Shown here piece after piece: positions 29,675 to 38,787 of a stretch of 64,000 nt of DNA. The translations under genes and the position numbers were made by a program. The first letter of the stretch is position 1. The number at the start of each line of letters is the position of its first letter. This stretch comes from Pseudomonas putida. Its GTDB lineage: Bacteria; Pseudomonadota; Gammaproteobacteria; Pseudomonadales; Pseudomonadaceae. The stretch spans positions 1,860,001-1,924,000 of the forward strand of contig NZ_CP011789.1 in NCBI RefSeq assembly GCF_001636055.1, read 5' to 3'. The notes below the pieces were generated by a model that was not told where the DNA came from, searched no databases, and was given only the letters and a program-made list of their open reading frames with translations.

Positions 29675-30790
29675 TCAGTTGGCCAGCAGATAGCCGCTGC
29701 GGCAGACCTTTTCCCCTGCGACATGGGCGATCACCATGCCGGTGGTGGCCATGCGCCGGACGCTGCGAGCGTAGAGCAGCCCGCCCTGGACGTTGCGGAT
29801 CGGCGTCACCCGGTCGCTGAGCGGATCGATGACCTCGGCGATCAGTTGCCCAGGCTCCAGGTACTGCCCCGGTTTTGCGTGGAACACCAGCAGGCCGCCC
29901 AGCGGCGCGATCAATGGCTCCACGGCAGCCAGCGGGGTGGCGGGCTGGCGCAGCGGCGGCAATGCCGCGGGCTGACCTTCGATCACCCCGCTGTGGGTGA
30001 GGAAGTCGAGGATTGCCTGGCAGTCCTGGCTTGCCAGCTCGTGGTTGACATCGGCCTGGCCGCGCAGCTCGATGGTCACCGAGAAGCTGCCCATGGGGAT
30101 CGGGAAACGCTTGGCAAAACGCTGCTGCAGTTGCCACCACACCAGGCTGAAGCACTCGTCGAACGACTGCCCGCCGGAGTCGGTGGCCAGCAGGCTGGCC
30201 TGGGCGCCGAGATAGCGCGCCAGCGGCTCGACCTGGGGCCAGGCTTCGGGCGTGGTGTAGAGGTGTTCGACGGCTTCGAAGTCGCAGTGCAGGTCCAGCA
30301 CCATGTCGGCGTCGCAGGCCAGGCGCTGCAAGGCCAGGCGCTGGGATTGCAGGGGGGTGACGGCGGGGTGGCTGTCGAGCCCGCGGCGCAGGTATTCCCG
30401 GATCAGCGAGAGGTTGTGTGCCGTGTCTTGCGTGAGGTGGCTTTCGATCTGGTCGCCGATGCTGTCGGACAGGTCGACGAAGTTGCGATTGAAGTTTTCC
30501 CCGCTCTGCAGTTCGAAGCGCCCCAGCGGTGCGTCCAGCAGCACCTGTTCTAGACCCACCGGGTTGGCCACCGGCACCAGCACCACCTCGCGGCGCAGCA
30601 GATCTTGCTGGTGCAGTTCGTTCAGGCGCTGCTTGAGGTGCCAGGCCACCAGCATGCCGGGCAATTCGTCGGCGTGCAGCGAGGCCTGGATGTACACCTT
30701 GCCGCCACCGCGTGGGCCGAAGTGAAAGCTGTGCAACTGACGGCAGATGCCGGGGACGGGGGACAGCAGTTCGTGGGTCGAGTGATGCAT
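29675..30790 (-). CDS. AstE/aspartoacylase-like zinc hydrolase inside the repair cluster
   Basis: A 371-residue member of the M14-like succinylglutamate desuccinylase/aspartoacylase group. The zinc site is SLHADELPGM (His39, Glu42), with a later histidine in LDLHCDFEAVEHLY. The C-terminal 90 residues form a small beta-barrel-like domain (LVFHAKPGQYLEPGQLIAEV) as in related proteins. AGGAC precedes the ATG at 30788-30790. It lies between ligase and helicase genes on the same strand, with gaps of 93 and 68 bp, so it shares their direction but may be separately translated. The substrate is unknown. Confidence 0.8.
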   Translation of the reverse strand: MHHSTHELLSPVPGICRQLHSFHFGPRGGGKVYIQASLHADELPGMLVAWHLKQRLNELHQQDLLRREVVLVPVANPVGLEQVLLDAPLGRFELQSGENFNRNFVDLSDSIGDQIESHLTQDTAHNLSLIREYLRRGLDSHPAVTPLQSQRLALQRLACDADMVLDLHCDFEAVEHLYTTPEAWPQVEPLARYLGAQASLLATDSGGQSFDECFSLVWWQLQQRFAKRFPIPMGSFSVTIELRGQADVNHELASQDCQAILDFLTHSGVIEGQPAALPPLRQPATPLAAVEPLIAPLGGLLVFHAKPGQYLEPGQLIAEVIDPLSDRVTPIRNVQGGLLYARSVRRMATTGMVIAHVAGEKVCRSGYLLAN

Positions 30791-30883
30791 GGGGGTCCTG
30801 GTCTGCGCTGGGCTGTGAACATGGGCGACTGGAAATAGAAGCACAAACCGGGGCTTTGTGCATGCTGGTGTGCGTACAAGCAG

Positions 30884-32548
30884 CTATGCAGGGCCCAGCA
30901 AGCTCTGCAGGGTTGCCAGGTCGTCGGCCTCCTCGACCGGTTTGTCGAGCCTCCAGCGCAGCATGCGCGGGAAGCGTACGGCGATGCCGCTCTTGTGTCG
31001 CTTGGACAGGGCGATGCCTTCGAAACCCAACTCGAAGACCAGCGTCGGGGTGACGCTGCGTACCGGGCCGAAGGTTTCCACCGTGGTCTTGCGGATGATC
31101 GCATCGACCTTGCGCATCTCTTCGTCGCTCAAGCCTGAATAGGCTTTGGCGAATGGCACCAGGTTGCGTTGCGCTGTTCCTGCAGGGGCATCCCAGACGG
31201 CGAAGGTGTAGTCACTATAGAGGCTGGCGCGTCGGCCATGGCCGCGCTGGGCGTAGATCAGCACGGCGTCCACGCTGAACGGGTCGACCTTCCATTTCCA
31301 CCACAGGCCCAGGTCCTTGGTGCGGCCGACGCCGTACAGGGCATCGCGCCGCTTCAGCATGAGCCCTTCCACCCCCAGGTTGCGCGACTGCTCACGTTGC
31401 TCGGCCAGGGCTATCCAGTTCGGTGCCTGCACCAGGGGTGAAAGCAGCACGGGGGCCAAGGGGTACTCGACCAGCACGCGTTCCAGTTGCCCCCGGCGCT
31501 CGTGCTGTGGGCGACTGCGCCAGTCCTCGCCGTGCCATTCCAGCAGGTCGTAGGCTTGCAGCACCACCGGCGCATCGGCCAGCAGTTTGCGGCCCAGGGT
31601 CTTGCGGCCCAGCCGCTGCTGGAGCAGAGCAAAGGGCTGCACTGCCAGACTGTCGTCGCCGGCGCCGGGCTTCCATACCAGAATCTCGCCATCGAGCACG
31701 GTGCCATCAGGCAATGTCTCTATCAGGCTGTGCAACTCGGGAAAACGCTCGGTGACCAGTTCCTCGCCCCGTGACCAGATCCACAGCTGGCCCTCGCGCT
31801 TGACCACCTGGGCGCGGATGCCATCCCACTTCCATTCTGCCTGCCAGTCATCGACCGGGCCGAGCAGTGTCTCGAACTGTTCCAGTGGCGCCTGCAGGGC
31901 GTGGGCGAGAAAGAACGGATAGGGCTGGCCGCCGCGCTGGGCGTGTTCGTCGTCGGACTCGGGGGCGATCAGCTTCAGGTAGCTTTCAGCAACGGGGCGA
32001 TGAGCCAGGTCGGTATAGCCGACCAGGCGCTGGGCCACACGCTTGGCATCCAGCCCCGACAACTGCGCCAGCGCACGGGTGACCAGCAGCTTGGAGACGC
32101 CGACACGGAAGCTGCCGGTGATCAACTTCAGGCAGAGCATCAGGCTGGGGCGGTCCAGCCTTTCCCAGAGTGTCGGCAAGCGCTGGCGCACCTCATCCGC
32201 CGGTTGCCCGCGCAAGGGCAGCAGGTGCTGCTCGACCCACACGGCCAGACCCTCGTCGGTATCGTGTCGGTGCTGGGGCAACAGCAGGGAAATGGTCTCG
32301 GCCAGGTCGCCGACAGCCTGGTAGCTCTCTTCGAACAGCCAGTCGGGCAGGTCTGCCAACTGCGTGGCCAGCTCGCGTAGCAGACGGGTCGGCACCAGTT
32401 GGCGCGGGCGGCCTCCGGCCAGGAAGTACACCGCCCAGGCCGCATCGGCGGCGGGAGCCTCGGCGAAATAGTCGCGCAGGGCCTGCAGCTTGGCGTTGCT
32501 CGAAGTGGTGGCGTCCAGGCGCAGGTAGAGTTCGGCAAAGGCCTTCAT
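30884..32548 (-). CDS. ATP-dependent DNA ligase (LigB family of the Lhr cluster)
   Basis: A 554-residue ligase with an N-terminal helical DNA-binding domain (1-220), the nucleotidyltransferase motif I KWDGIRAQ with adenylated Lys240, later motifs LDGEILVW, VEGLMLKRRDALY and WWKWKVDP, and an OB-fold domain to the end. ATP-dependent ligases with this layout act with the neighbouring exonuclease, helicase and MPE in repair. The ATG at 32546-32548 overlaps the exonuclease stop by four bases; a 27-residue in-frame extension falls inside the exonuclease gene and is rejected. Confidence 0.93.
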   Translation of the reverse strand: MKAFAELYLRLDATTSSNAKLQALRDYFAEAPAADAAWAVYFLAGGRPRQLVPTRLLRELATQLADLPDWLFEESYQAVGDLAETISLLLPQHRHDTDEGLAVWVEQHLLPLRGQPADEVRQRLPTLWERLDRPSLMLCLKLITGSFRVGVSKLLVTRALAQLSGLDAKRVAQRLVGYTDLAHRPVAESYLKLIAPESDDEHAQRGGQPYPFFLAHALQAPLEQFETLLGPVDDWQAEWKWDGIRAQVVKREGQLWIWSRGEELVTERFPELHSLIETLPDGTVLDGEILVWKPGAGDDSLAVQPFALLQQRLGRKTLGRKLLADAPVVLQAYDLLEWHGEDWRSRPQHERRGQLERVLVEYPLAPVLLSPLVQAPNWIALAEQREQSRNLGVEGLMLKRRDALYGVGRTKDLGLWWKWKVDPFSVDAVLIYAQRGHGRRASLYSDYTFAVWDAPAGTAQRNLVPFAKAYSGLSDEEMRKVDAIIRKTTVETFGPVRSVTPTLVFELGFEGIALSKRHKSGIAVRFPRMLRWRLDKPVEEADDLATLQSLLGPA

Positions 32549-33561
32549 GTGGCGCTCTCCGGCGCGGGCGTGTCGTCTTCCTCGCCGTACTCGGTGGCGA
32601 AGGCGCGGGCGTCCAGGCCCTGTTCGCACAGGTAGCGCACCAGCACGTTGACCGAGCCATGGGTGACCATTACCCGTTCAGCACCGGTTTCGCCGATTGC
32701 CCACAGCAGCCCAGGCCAGTCGGCATGGTCGGAGAGTACGAAGCCGCGATCGACACCACGCCGGCGTCGGGTGCCACGCAGCAGCATCCAGCCACTGGCG
32801 AAGGCATCGCTGTAGTCGCCGAAACGGCGCATCCAGCTACTGCCGCCTGCAGAGGGTGGTGCCAGCACCAGGGCTTGGCGCAGGCGTGGATCGTTGCGTG
32901 GCAGATCGCCAGCGTACAGGGTCTCGGGCAGGGCGATCCCGGCTTCGCGGTAGACGCGGTTGAGCGGCTCGACCGCGCCGTGCACCACGATCGGCCCTAT
33001 GCCTGCGTCCAGCCCGTGGAGAATGCGCTGGGCTTTGCCGAAGGCGTAGCAGAACAGCACGCTGGCCTTGCCCTGGTCCCGATTGGCACGCCACCAGGCG
33101 TTGATGCCTTCGAACACCTCGGCCTGCGAGGGCCAGCGATAGATCGGCAGGCCGAAGGTGGATTCGGTGATGAAGGTGTGGCAGCGCACCGGCTCGAACG
33201 GCGCGCAGGTGCCGTCTGGCTCAACTTTGTAGTCGCCCGAGGCGACCCACACCTGGCCCTGGTGTTCAAGGCGCACCTGGGCCGAGCCGAGCACGTGGCC
33301 GGCAGGGTGGAAGCTCAAGGTGATGCCGTGATGCTGGAGGCGTTCTCCATAAGGCAGGGTTTGCAGGTCGATGTCCTGGCCAAGACGGCTGCGCAGGATA
33401 CCGGCGCCGGGTTCGGCACACAGGTAATGGCCGTTGCCGGTGCGCGCATGGTCGCCGTGCCCATGGGTGATCACCGCACGGTCAACCGGGCGCCAGGGGT
33501 CGATGTAGAAGTCCCCGGGCGGGCAGTACAGGCCTTCGGGGCGGGCGATGACGAGGTCCAT
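32545..33561 (-). CDS. Ligase-associated exonuclease (metallo-beta-lactamase fold)
   Basis: A 338-residue beta-CASP-type nuclease of the Artemis/SNM1 group, the first gene of the repair operon. The metal motif THGHGDHAR has His33, His35, Asp37 and His38. Further ligand motifs are PAGHVLGSAQ, VASGDYK and SDHADW. It probably processes DNA 5' ends before sealing by the adjacent ligase. Confidence 0.92.
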   Translation of the reverse strand: MDLVIARPEGLYCPPGDFYIDPWRPVDRAVITHGHGDHARTGNGHYLCAEPGAGILRSRLGQDIDLQTLPYGERLQHHGITLSFHPAGHVLGSAQVRLEHQGQVWVASGDYKVEPDGTCAPFEPVRCHTFITESTFGLPIYRWPSQAEVFEGINAWWRANRDQGKASVLFCYAFGKAQRILHGLDAGIGPIVVHGAVEPLNRVYREAGIALPETLYAGDLPRNDPRLRQALVLAPPSAGGSSWMRRFGDYSDAFASGWMLLRGTRRRRGVDRGFVLSDHADWPGLLWAIGETGAERVMVTHGSVNVLVRYLCEQGLDARAFATEYGEEDDTPAPESAT

Positions 33562-33634
33562 GGCGTTCGCGCTGGCTGAGGTTACAAGTTAGGAGCGCAG
33601 CGCTGGCCCGGAAGTTCGGATGACATGGTGCTGA

Positions 33635-33658
33635 CGAGCGGCCCGGACGAGCCGCTCG
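33635..33658 (-). terminator. Hairpin downstream of the acylase gene
   Basis: CGAGCGGC (33635-33642) and GCCGCTCG (33651-33658) with an eight-base loop, 11 bases past the stop of the penicillin-acylase-family gene. There is no T-run, so it may act as an mRNA 3' end stabiliser rather than a Rho-independent terminator. Confidence 0.5.
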
Positions 33659-33668
33659 GGGTAGCCGC

Positions 33669-36107
33669 CTACTTGCCCGGCACCAGCGTCAGGCGTTGGC
33701 TGCCATAGGCGCGGGCAAAGTTCTGCGGTTGCACGGGCAGGCTCATGAAGCGCCCCTTGAACCAGGCGTCCAGGCCGTCACTGTAGTGAGGGCTGGCGGG
33801 GTTGCCGGACTGGCCGCTGCTGGTCAGGATCTGCAGCGGTTCGGCCTGGCCGAAGTCGACGACCATGCGTGCGGAGGCTGGCAGGCTGGTTTCGAAACCG
33901 TTGCCCCAGGGGTAAGGGGTCAGGGCCAGGGTGCTGAAGTCACCGCCGGTGGCCATCGGCGCGCGGCTGACGGTGTCGCCGAGCCCGTGGTAGTTCGGTG
34001 CTGGCCAGCGGTACTGGTGCAGCTTGCCCCATTGCCAGGCACGCCGGTCGGCGCCCATCTGTGCGACACCGGCATCCACCGCGGCGGCCAGGCTGCGGGC
34101 GAGGATGGTCGGTTTGTCTTCTTTCTGCGGCGTGCTGCGGTCATCCCAGAACGGACTGTCTTCGCGACCAAGCAGGTGGTCGGCCTGGGCCGAGTACGAC
34201 AGCCGGGCGTTGCTGACAAACGCTTGCCAGGCCGGGCTGGACTCGGGGCCAAGCTCGTCGAGGAAGGTCTGGCGGGTGACGGCCTGGAGGAACAGTTCGT
34301 ACAGCGCCGCATCGGCCGAGACTGGGCTCAGGCGGCCATCGAAAGCCTTGAGCCGGGTCAGGGCTTCACGAGCCTTGTCGCGCTGCTCGGCGGGCAGGGC
34401 ATCGATGGCCTGCTTGAGCGGCTGGGCCATGCCCGGGGCGTCGAACATGCGCTTGAGCTTGTCGGCCAGCAGGGTGACCTGGTCGTTCTGCAGGGCCATC
34501 AGGCTACGGCTGTCATGACGCCCGTTACCGGCCAACTGGCCCAGGCGCTCCGCGCGTTCGGGGTAGTACCAGGTGCTGGACAGCTGCATGCCGTAGCCCT
34601 TGGGCAGGCTGCGCTGGTTGGCATGGCCGATCCAGCCGCTGGGCGGGTCCTGGTCGTAGGGGTGGAGCATCGCATCGGCGAAACCGTCCCAGTCGAAGCG
34701 TCCGTCCCAGCCCGGCGAAGGCAGCAGGCCCTGGCCTTCGCGGCGATTGGGGTAACGGCCACTGACCTGCCAGCCAATGTGCTCGGGCTCGGCGAAGACG
34801 AAGTTCAGCGCAGCGGCGCCGATTTCGCGGGTGCTGTCGAAGGCGCGTTCGAGGTTGCTGGCGCGGGTCAGGTCGAACAGCGCATCGAGGCTCTTGTCGT
34901 CCTTGAGCTGCGGCAGGTGCAGGGCCAGGCCATAGCCGTTGCCGGGTTGGCCGAGCAGGGTGCCGTGGCGGGTGTCGTACAGCACTTCGCGCACCGGGCG
35001 CTGGCCGCGCACGAAGAAGGTTTCGTTACGCGCGCGGGCCGGCTGCCACTTGCCGTCGGCCAGGTAGGTGAGTTGGCTGCCCTGGCGGCGCAGTTGCTCA
35101 AGGAACAGGTCCTGGTTGTCGGCCATCACCGCGCTGCTGCTCCAGGCCAGCTTGCCGTTGTAGCCGGCCAGCACGATCGGCAGGCCGGGCAGCGACAGGC
35201 CGGCGACCTGGTACTTGCCTGTGTGAATCTGTACCGGGCTCAGCGCCCAGGCGGCGCGGCTGTCGCTGGCCAGCAGGCTCTTGCCGCTGCGGCTGCGCAG
35301 AGGGCCCAGGGCCAGGTTCGAGGAACCGGGGCTGCCCAGCAAGTCGAGGTCGGCGAGCTTCTGGCTGGCGGCGGCGACGTCGTTCAGGCCGGGGATCTGG
35401 CTGGCCAGGTTGATGCCCTTGAGCTTGTCGGTCTCGCCCTCGGCCAGAGGCTCGTCGGGTGCACCTGGCAGCAGCCAGGCGAGCTTGTCGCTGCCGACCT
35501 TCTGCGCCAGGGTCAGGGCCGAGAGTTCCTCCTGCAGGTTCACCGATTGGCTGAAGGCGTAGAGGCTGAAGATCAGCGCCGAGTCTTCGGGCTTCCAGTA
35601 TTCGGGGCGATAGCCGCTGCGGGCGAGTTCGGCCGGCAGCTTGTCGCGGTAGCGGAACAGATAGGCGTTGACCCCGCGGGCATAGACCTCGAAGAAGCGC
35701 TTCAGGCGCGGCGAGGCGTCGGCATACAGCTGGCCGGCGCTCTGCTTGAGGTTGGCGGCGCGCATCAGGCGGTCGATGTCCAGGGCTTCGGAGCCAGCGA
35801 TCTCGGCCAGTCGCCCCTGGGCGAGCAGGCGCATGGCGACCATCTGTTCGATGCGGTCGCCCGCATGGACGTAGCCGAGGCTGAACAGCGCATCGTGGAA
35901 ACTGCTGCTCTCGATCAACGGTGCGCCCATGGCGTTGCGTCGTACCGAGACGTTCTGCGCCAGGCCTTTGAGTGGCTGGACGCCGGTGGTCGGTGGCACG
36001 CTGTCCTGGTAGCCGCCCATCTGGCAGCCGGCGAGCCCGAGCATGCCGAGCAGCACTGCGCTGGTGCCGAACCGAGGGCGGAAGGGAGGAAACACGGGGG
36101 CGGCCAT
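33669..36107 (-). CDS. Penicillin acylase family lipoprotein (QuiP-like)
   Basis: An 812-residue Ntn-hydrolase precursor. The lipobox LAGC (Cys28) predicts a membrane-anchored, periplasm-facing protein. Autocatalytic cleavage should expose the Ser of the Ser-Asn pair at 263-264 ([11 protein letters not shown]), separating an alpha chain of about 230 residues from a large beta chain. Relatives include acyl-homoserine-lactone acylases such as QuiP, so quorum-signal degradation is possible but not shown. The ATG at 36105-36107 has AGGAG eight bases before it. The smaller genes upstream lie on the same strand. Confidence 0.88.
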   Translation of the reverse strand: MAAPVFPPFRPRFGTSAVLLGMLGLAGCQMGGYQDSVPPTTGVQPLKGLAQNVSVRRNAMGAPLIESSSFHDALFSLGYVHAGDRIEQMVAMRLLAQGRLAEIAGSEALDIDRLMRAANLKQSAGQLYADASPRLKRFFEVYARGVNAYLFRYRDKLPAELARSGYRPEYWKPEDSALIFSLYAFSQSVNLQEELSALTLAQKVGSDKLAWLLPGAPDEPLAEGETDKLKGINLASQIPGLNDVAAASQKLADLDLLGSPGSSNLALGPLRSRSGKSLLASDSRAAWALSPVQIHTGKYQVAGLSLPGLPIVLAGYNGKLAWSSSAVMADNQDLFLEQLRRQGSQLTYLADGKWQPARARNETFFVRGQRPVREVLYDTRHGTLLGQPGNGYGLALHLPQLKDDKSLDALFDLTRASNLERAFDSTREIGAAALNFVFAEPEHIGWQVSGRYPNRREGQGLLPSPGWDGRFDWDGFADAMLHPYDQDPPSGWIGHANQRSLPKGYGMQLSSTWYYPERAERLGQLAGNGRHDSRSLMALQNDQVTLLADKLKRMFDAPGMAQPLKQAIDALPAEQRDKAREALTRLKAFDGRLSPVSADAALYELFLQAVTRQTFLDELGPESSPAWQAFVSNARLSYSAQADHLLGREDSPFWDDRSTPQKEDKPTILARSLAAAVDAGVAQMGADRRAWQWGKLHQYRWPAPNYHGLGDTVSRAPMATGGDFSTLALTPYPWGNGFETSLPASARMVVDFGQAEPLQILTSSGQSGNPASPHYSDGLDAWFKGRFMSLPVQPQNFARAYGSQRLTLVPGK

Positions 36108-36209
36108 GACGAAGGCTCCTGGGGGGCGTGGCGGGGTCGGAAAGGCGCTAAAGGTAGGGCGGCGCGCGCCGGGCTGCAAGCGGCAAACGCAGCGCCACCC
36201 GGAGCGGCG

Positions 36210-36413
36210 TTACGCGCCGTGGCACTTCTTGAATTTCTTCTCGCTGCCGCACGGGCATGGATCGTTGCGTCCGACGTCCTTCAGGGCGTTGCGCACCGGT
36301 TCCTGGTGGCCGTGGTTGCAGTGCGGGCCGTGCACATGGCCGTGGTCATGACCATGGTGATGATCGTGACCGTGGTTGCAGTCGGGGCCATGGACATGGG
36401 GTTGCTGGGTCAT
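36210..36413 (-). CDS. His-rich SEC-C zinc-motif protein
   Basis: A 67-residue protein with two parts. An N-terminal stretch of about 36 residues is packed with His ([19 protein letters not shown]) and has metal-binding character. A C-terminal SEC-C motif [17 protein letters not shown] has the C-x-C...K-C-H zinc ligands. SEC-C domains occur on SecA and many small proteins and bind zinc or ribosomes. It lies six bases after the LEA-2 lipoprotein gene and is likely in one transcript with it. The precise role is unknown. Confidence 0.82.
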   Translation of the reverse strand: MTQQPHVHGPDCNHGHDHHHGHDHGHVHGPHCNHGHQEPVRNALKDVGRNDPCPCGSEKKFKKCHGA

Positions 36414-36419
36414 TGCGGG

Positions 36420-36899
36420 TTACTCCGGTTGAAGATCGCCGGGGATTATCTCACCACTGCGCGACAAGTGCAGGTCCCGTCGACTGATCAGGCCGGTATT
36501 GAGTTCGCCTTGCAGGGTGTAGTGCAGCGGATCGCCGCTTTTCAGCAGTTTGGCGAGGGGCTTGAGGTGCTGCCACAGGTTGGTGCGCGCGGTGATCTTG
36601 AAGGTACGCCGGGCATGTCCGCCGACACTGCGCCAGACACTGGTCTCGTCCTGCACCAGCAGCAGGTCGTTGAGCCGGATTGCGTACGACAGGTTGCGGA
36701 TGAACAGGCGGCTGTCGTTGGGGTTGTCGATGCGCAGGTGCAGGATGAACTCCTGCTGATGCAGGCGCGCCTTGACGGTTTCCACCCTGACCAGGTGCAC
36801 CTCAGGCTCGCGCCAGTGGTTGCCGCCCCATCCCGCACAGCCACCCAGCAAGGCCAGGGTGAGGCCAAGCAGGAGCAGTCGGGCCAGGGCGCTCATCAT
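36420..36899 (-). CDS. LEA type 2 (WHy domain) lipoprotein
   Basis: A 159-residue protein with signal peptide and lipobox LGGC (Cys21), followed by a single immunoglobulin-like LEA-2/WHy domain (about 32-140, with [22 protein letters not shown]). In bacteria such lipoproteins are linked to desiccation or stress tolerance by similarity only. The start overlaps the YchJ-like gene by four bases, so it is translationally coupled. Confidence 0.85.
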   Translation of the reverse strand: MMSALARLLLLGLTLALLGGCAGWGGNHWREPEVHLVRVETVKARLHQQEFILHLRIDNPNDSRLFIRNLSYAIRLNDLLLVQDETSVWRSVGGHARRTFKITARTNLWQHLKPLAKLLKSGDPLHYTLQGELNTGLISRRDLHLSRSGEIIPGDLQPE

Positions 36900-37375
36900 C
36901 GGTTACCGAGGTAGCTGGCGCAGCATTTCTTGAACTTCTGCCCGCTGGCGCAGGGGCAGGGGTCGTTGCGCCCCGCCTTGAGCTCGACGGTCGGATCGAT
37001 GAAGTACCAGCGCCCGGCGTTCTGCACGAAAGCCGAGCGCTCGCGGTGCTGGTGGTCGCCCTGCTGGTCGTGCCAGCGTGCCGTGAAGGTGACGAACGCA
37101 TGTTCCGGTTGCCCACCCAGGACCTGCGCACTTTCCACCTCCAACCCCAGCCAGGTGCTCTGTGCACTCCAGGCGGCAATGCCGGCGCGGTCCAGCCCGG
37201 CCTGCTGGGCGGGAAGCGTGGTGGCTACCAGGTAATCCACCAGCCCCAGCACATAGGCGCTGTAGCGCGAGCGCATCAGCGTCTGGGCATCCGGTGCCGG
37301 GGTGCCGGCATGGTAATGCCCGCAGCATGCGTCGAGAAGATTGCCGCTGCCACAGGGGCAGACCGAGACACTCAT
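36896..37375 (-). CDS. ychJ: YchJ family protein with two SEC-C motifs
   Basis: A 159-residue UPF0225/YchJ protein. The N-terminal zinc motif is [17 protein letters not shown] (6-22), and the C-terminal motif [19 protein letters not shown]. Between them lies an NTF2-like domain ([21 protein letters not shown]...). The start at 37373-37375 is chosen because the motif begins directly after it. The function is unknown. It neighbours a second SEC-C protein and a methyltransferase-like gene. Confidence 0.88.
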   Translation of the reverse strand: MSVSVCPCGSGNLLDACCGHYHAGTPAPDAQTLMRSRYSAYVLGLVDYLVATTLPAQQAGLDRAGIAAWSAQSTWLGLEVESAQVLGGQPEHAFVTFTARWHDQQGDHQHRERSAFVQNAGRWYFIDPTVELKAGRNDPCPCASGQKFKKCCASYLGNR

Positions 37376-37379
37376 GAAA

Positions 37380-37874
37380 TCACCACCAGTACTTGCCAAA
37401 GTTTTGCGGATTCGCCCAGAACTTGGCATTGAGCCAGTCCGGGACTTGCTTGTAGTCATGTAGATCATAGGTGAACAGGCTCAGTACCTGCTCGTCGCGA
37501 CGGAATTTCTCGCTGGCCGACAGCGCCAGGGCGAAGAAATCGGTGTCCTGCCAGCCACAGGCGGCCAGGTCGGCCAGAACCGCGACCTTGCTGGCATTCA
37601 GATTGCGAATGCCGCCGAGCAGTTCCAGCCCGCTGCGCTTGGGCAAGTGCTCGAGGCAATCGACCAGCACCGCGAGGTCGAAGCGTTGCGCCGCCAGGTC
37701 GGCAGGCAACGGACCGGGCGCAGCCACCGACAGTTGCGCTGTCGGGTGGGCTGCGGCGAAGGCCTCCAGGGCCGGGAAACGTGTGCCGACCAATAGCAGG
37801 CGCGCGGGTGCGAAGCGCTCGAGAAGGGCCGCCAGGGCCTGTTGGGGGGTACGCTGGGAAAAACCGTCGGTCAT
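37380..37874 (-). CDS. Conserved protein with methyltransferase-like fold (possibly DUF6231)
   Basis: A 164-residue cytosolic protein. The pattern [16 protein letters not shown]... [27 protein letters not shown] follows the beta-alpha order of class I SAM methyltransferases, but the Gly-rich SAM loop is poor, so activity is doubtful. The C-terminus ([31 protein letters not shown]) is aromatic. It ends four bases before the ychJ start and is the first gene of that minus-strand group. Confidence 0.7.
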   Translation of the reverse strand: MTDGFSQRTPQQALAALLERFAPARLLLVGTRFPALEAFAAAHPTAQLSVAAPGPLPADLAAQRFDLAVLVDCLEHLPKRSGLELLGGIRNLNASKVAVLADLAACGWQDTDFFALALSASEKFRRDEQVLSLFTYDLHDYKQVPDWLNAKFWANPQNFGKYWW

Positions 37875-38034
37875 TGCCAATCCTCGTTCAGGTCGCTCAA
37901 GACTAGCGGTCCCAGCCCTGACGGCAAAGAGGCGCAGCATCGCGTCGTGGCTAATTGCTGGCAGAGAGGGAATAGGCGGTCTTTACTCCCAGAGCATCGG
38001 TTCTGCACCGATCCCCCTAGGAGAAGCAACGAAA

Positions 38035-38730
38035 ATGAGCATAGTACGCACAGCGATACCCCTGGTTCTGCTCACCAGTGTGTTGACTGGTTGTGCAGGT
38101 TTGCAAAAAACCGACTGGCCGAAGTGTGCTGCCGTCGGGGGCGTGGGTGGCGCAGCCCTGGGCGCCATCGAAAGCTCCAGCTGGGCCGGCTGGGGCGCGT
38201 TGCTCGGCGGTGGCCTGGCGGCGGGCTACTGCTGGGCCCATGGCGATGGCGACGAAGATGGCGATGGCGTGCCCGACAGCCGCGACAAGTGCCCAGGCAC
38301 CCCGCGTGGCGTGCAGGTCGATGCCAACGGCTGCCCGCCCGAACCGGTCGCTGTGGTCGAGGAAGTCGTCGTGGTCGAGAAGGAAGAAGTCATCGTCATC
38401 CGTGACGTGCACTTCGAGTTCGATTCCGCGCGCCTGACCGCAACCGACAAGGAACGCCTGAACACCATCGCCACGCGCCTTAAGCAGGAGGCACCCAGCG
38501 CTCGCCTGAGCGTGACCGGCCATACCGACAGCGTCGGCTCCGACAGCTACAACCAGAAGCTCTCCGAGCGTCGTGCCCATTCGGTGACCGACTATCTGGT
38601 GACCAGCGGCGTACCGCGCAGCAGCTTCGTTTCGGTAGTGGGAGCGGGCGAGACCCAGCCTGTGGCTGACAACGCCACGGCCGATGGCCGCGCCATGAAC
38701 CGCCGCACCGAGATCAAGATCCAGCGCTGA
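38035..38730 (+). CDS. OmpA family lipoprotein with thrombospondin-3 repeat (copy 1)
   Basis: A 231-residue outer-membrane lipoprotein (lipobox TGC, Cys20). A glycine-zipper segment (GGVGGAALGAIESSSWAGWGALLGGGLA) is followed by a Ca-binding type-3 repeat DGDEDGDGVPDSRDKCPGTP and an OmpA/MotB peptidoglycan-binding domain (about 118-231) with FEFDSARLT, TGHTDSVGSD and GRAMNRRTEI. It should link outer membrane and cell wall. A related gene follows 57 bp downstream, evidence of tandem duplication. Confidence 0.9.
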   Translation: MSIVRTAIPLVLLTSVLTGCAGLQKTDWPKCAAVGGVGGAALGAIESSSWAGWGALLGGGLAAGYCWAHGDGDEDGDGVPDSRDKCPGTPRGVQVDANGCPPEPVAVVEEVVVVEKEEVIVIRDVHFEFDSARLTATDKERLNTIATRLKQEAPSARLSVTGHTDSVGSDSYNQKLSERRAHSVTDYLVTSGVPRSSFVSVVGAGETQPVADNATADGRAMNRRTEIKIQR

Positions 38731-38736
38731 CCGCCC

Positions 38737-38767
38737 GCGCCCACGTCTTTAGCCGTGGCGTGGGCGC
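38737..38767 (+). other. Hairpin between the two OmpA-family genes
   Basis: GCGCCCACG (38737-38745) pairs with CGTGGGCGC (38759-38767) across a 13-base loop. With no T-run it may attenuate or separate expression of the duplicated pair. Confidence 0.55.
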
Positions 38768-38787
38768 ATTCACCGGGGATATGACCC

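Noticed and set aside
27120..33561. A phage-defence island reading of the helicase-nuclease genes
   Set aside because: The gene set is the described ligase-associated repair cluster, with no toxin, restriction or sensing partner.
33696..36914. Very long open frame (about 1070 codons) on the plus strand
   Set aside because: It lies antisense to the acylase, SEC-C and LEA-2 genes and arises from GC-rich third-position bias; the product has no recognisable domain.
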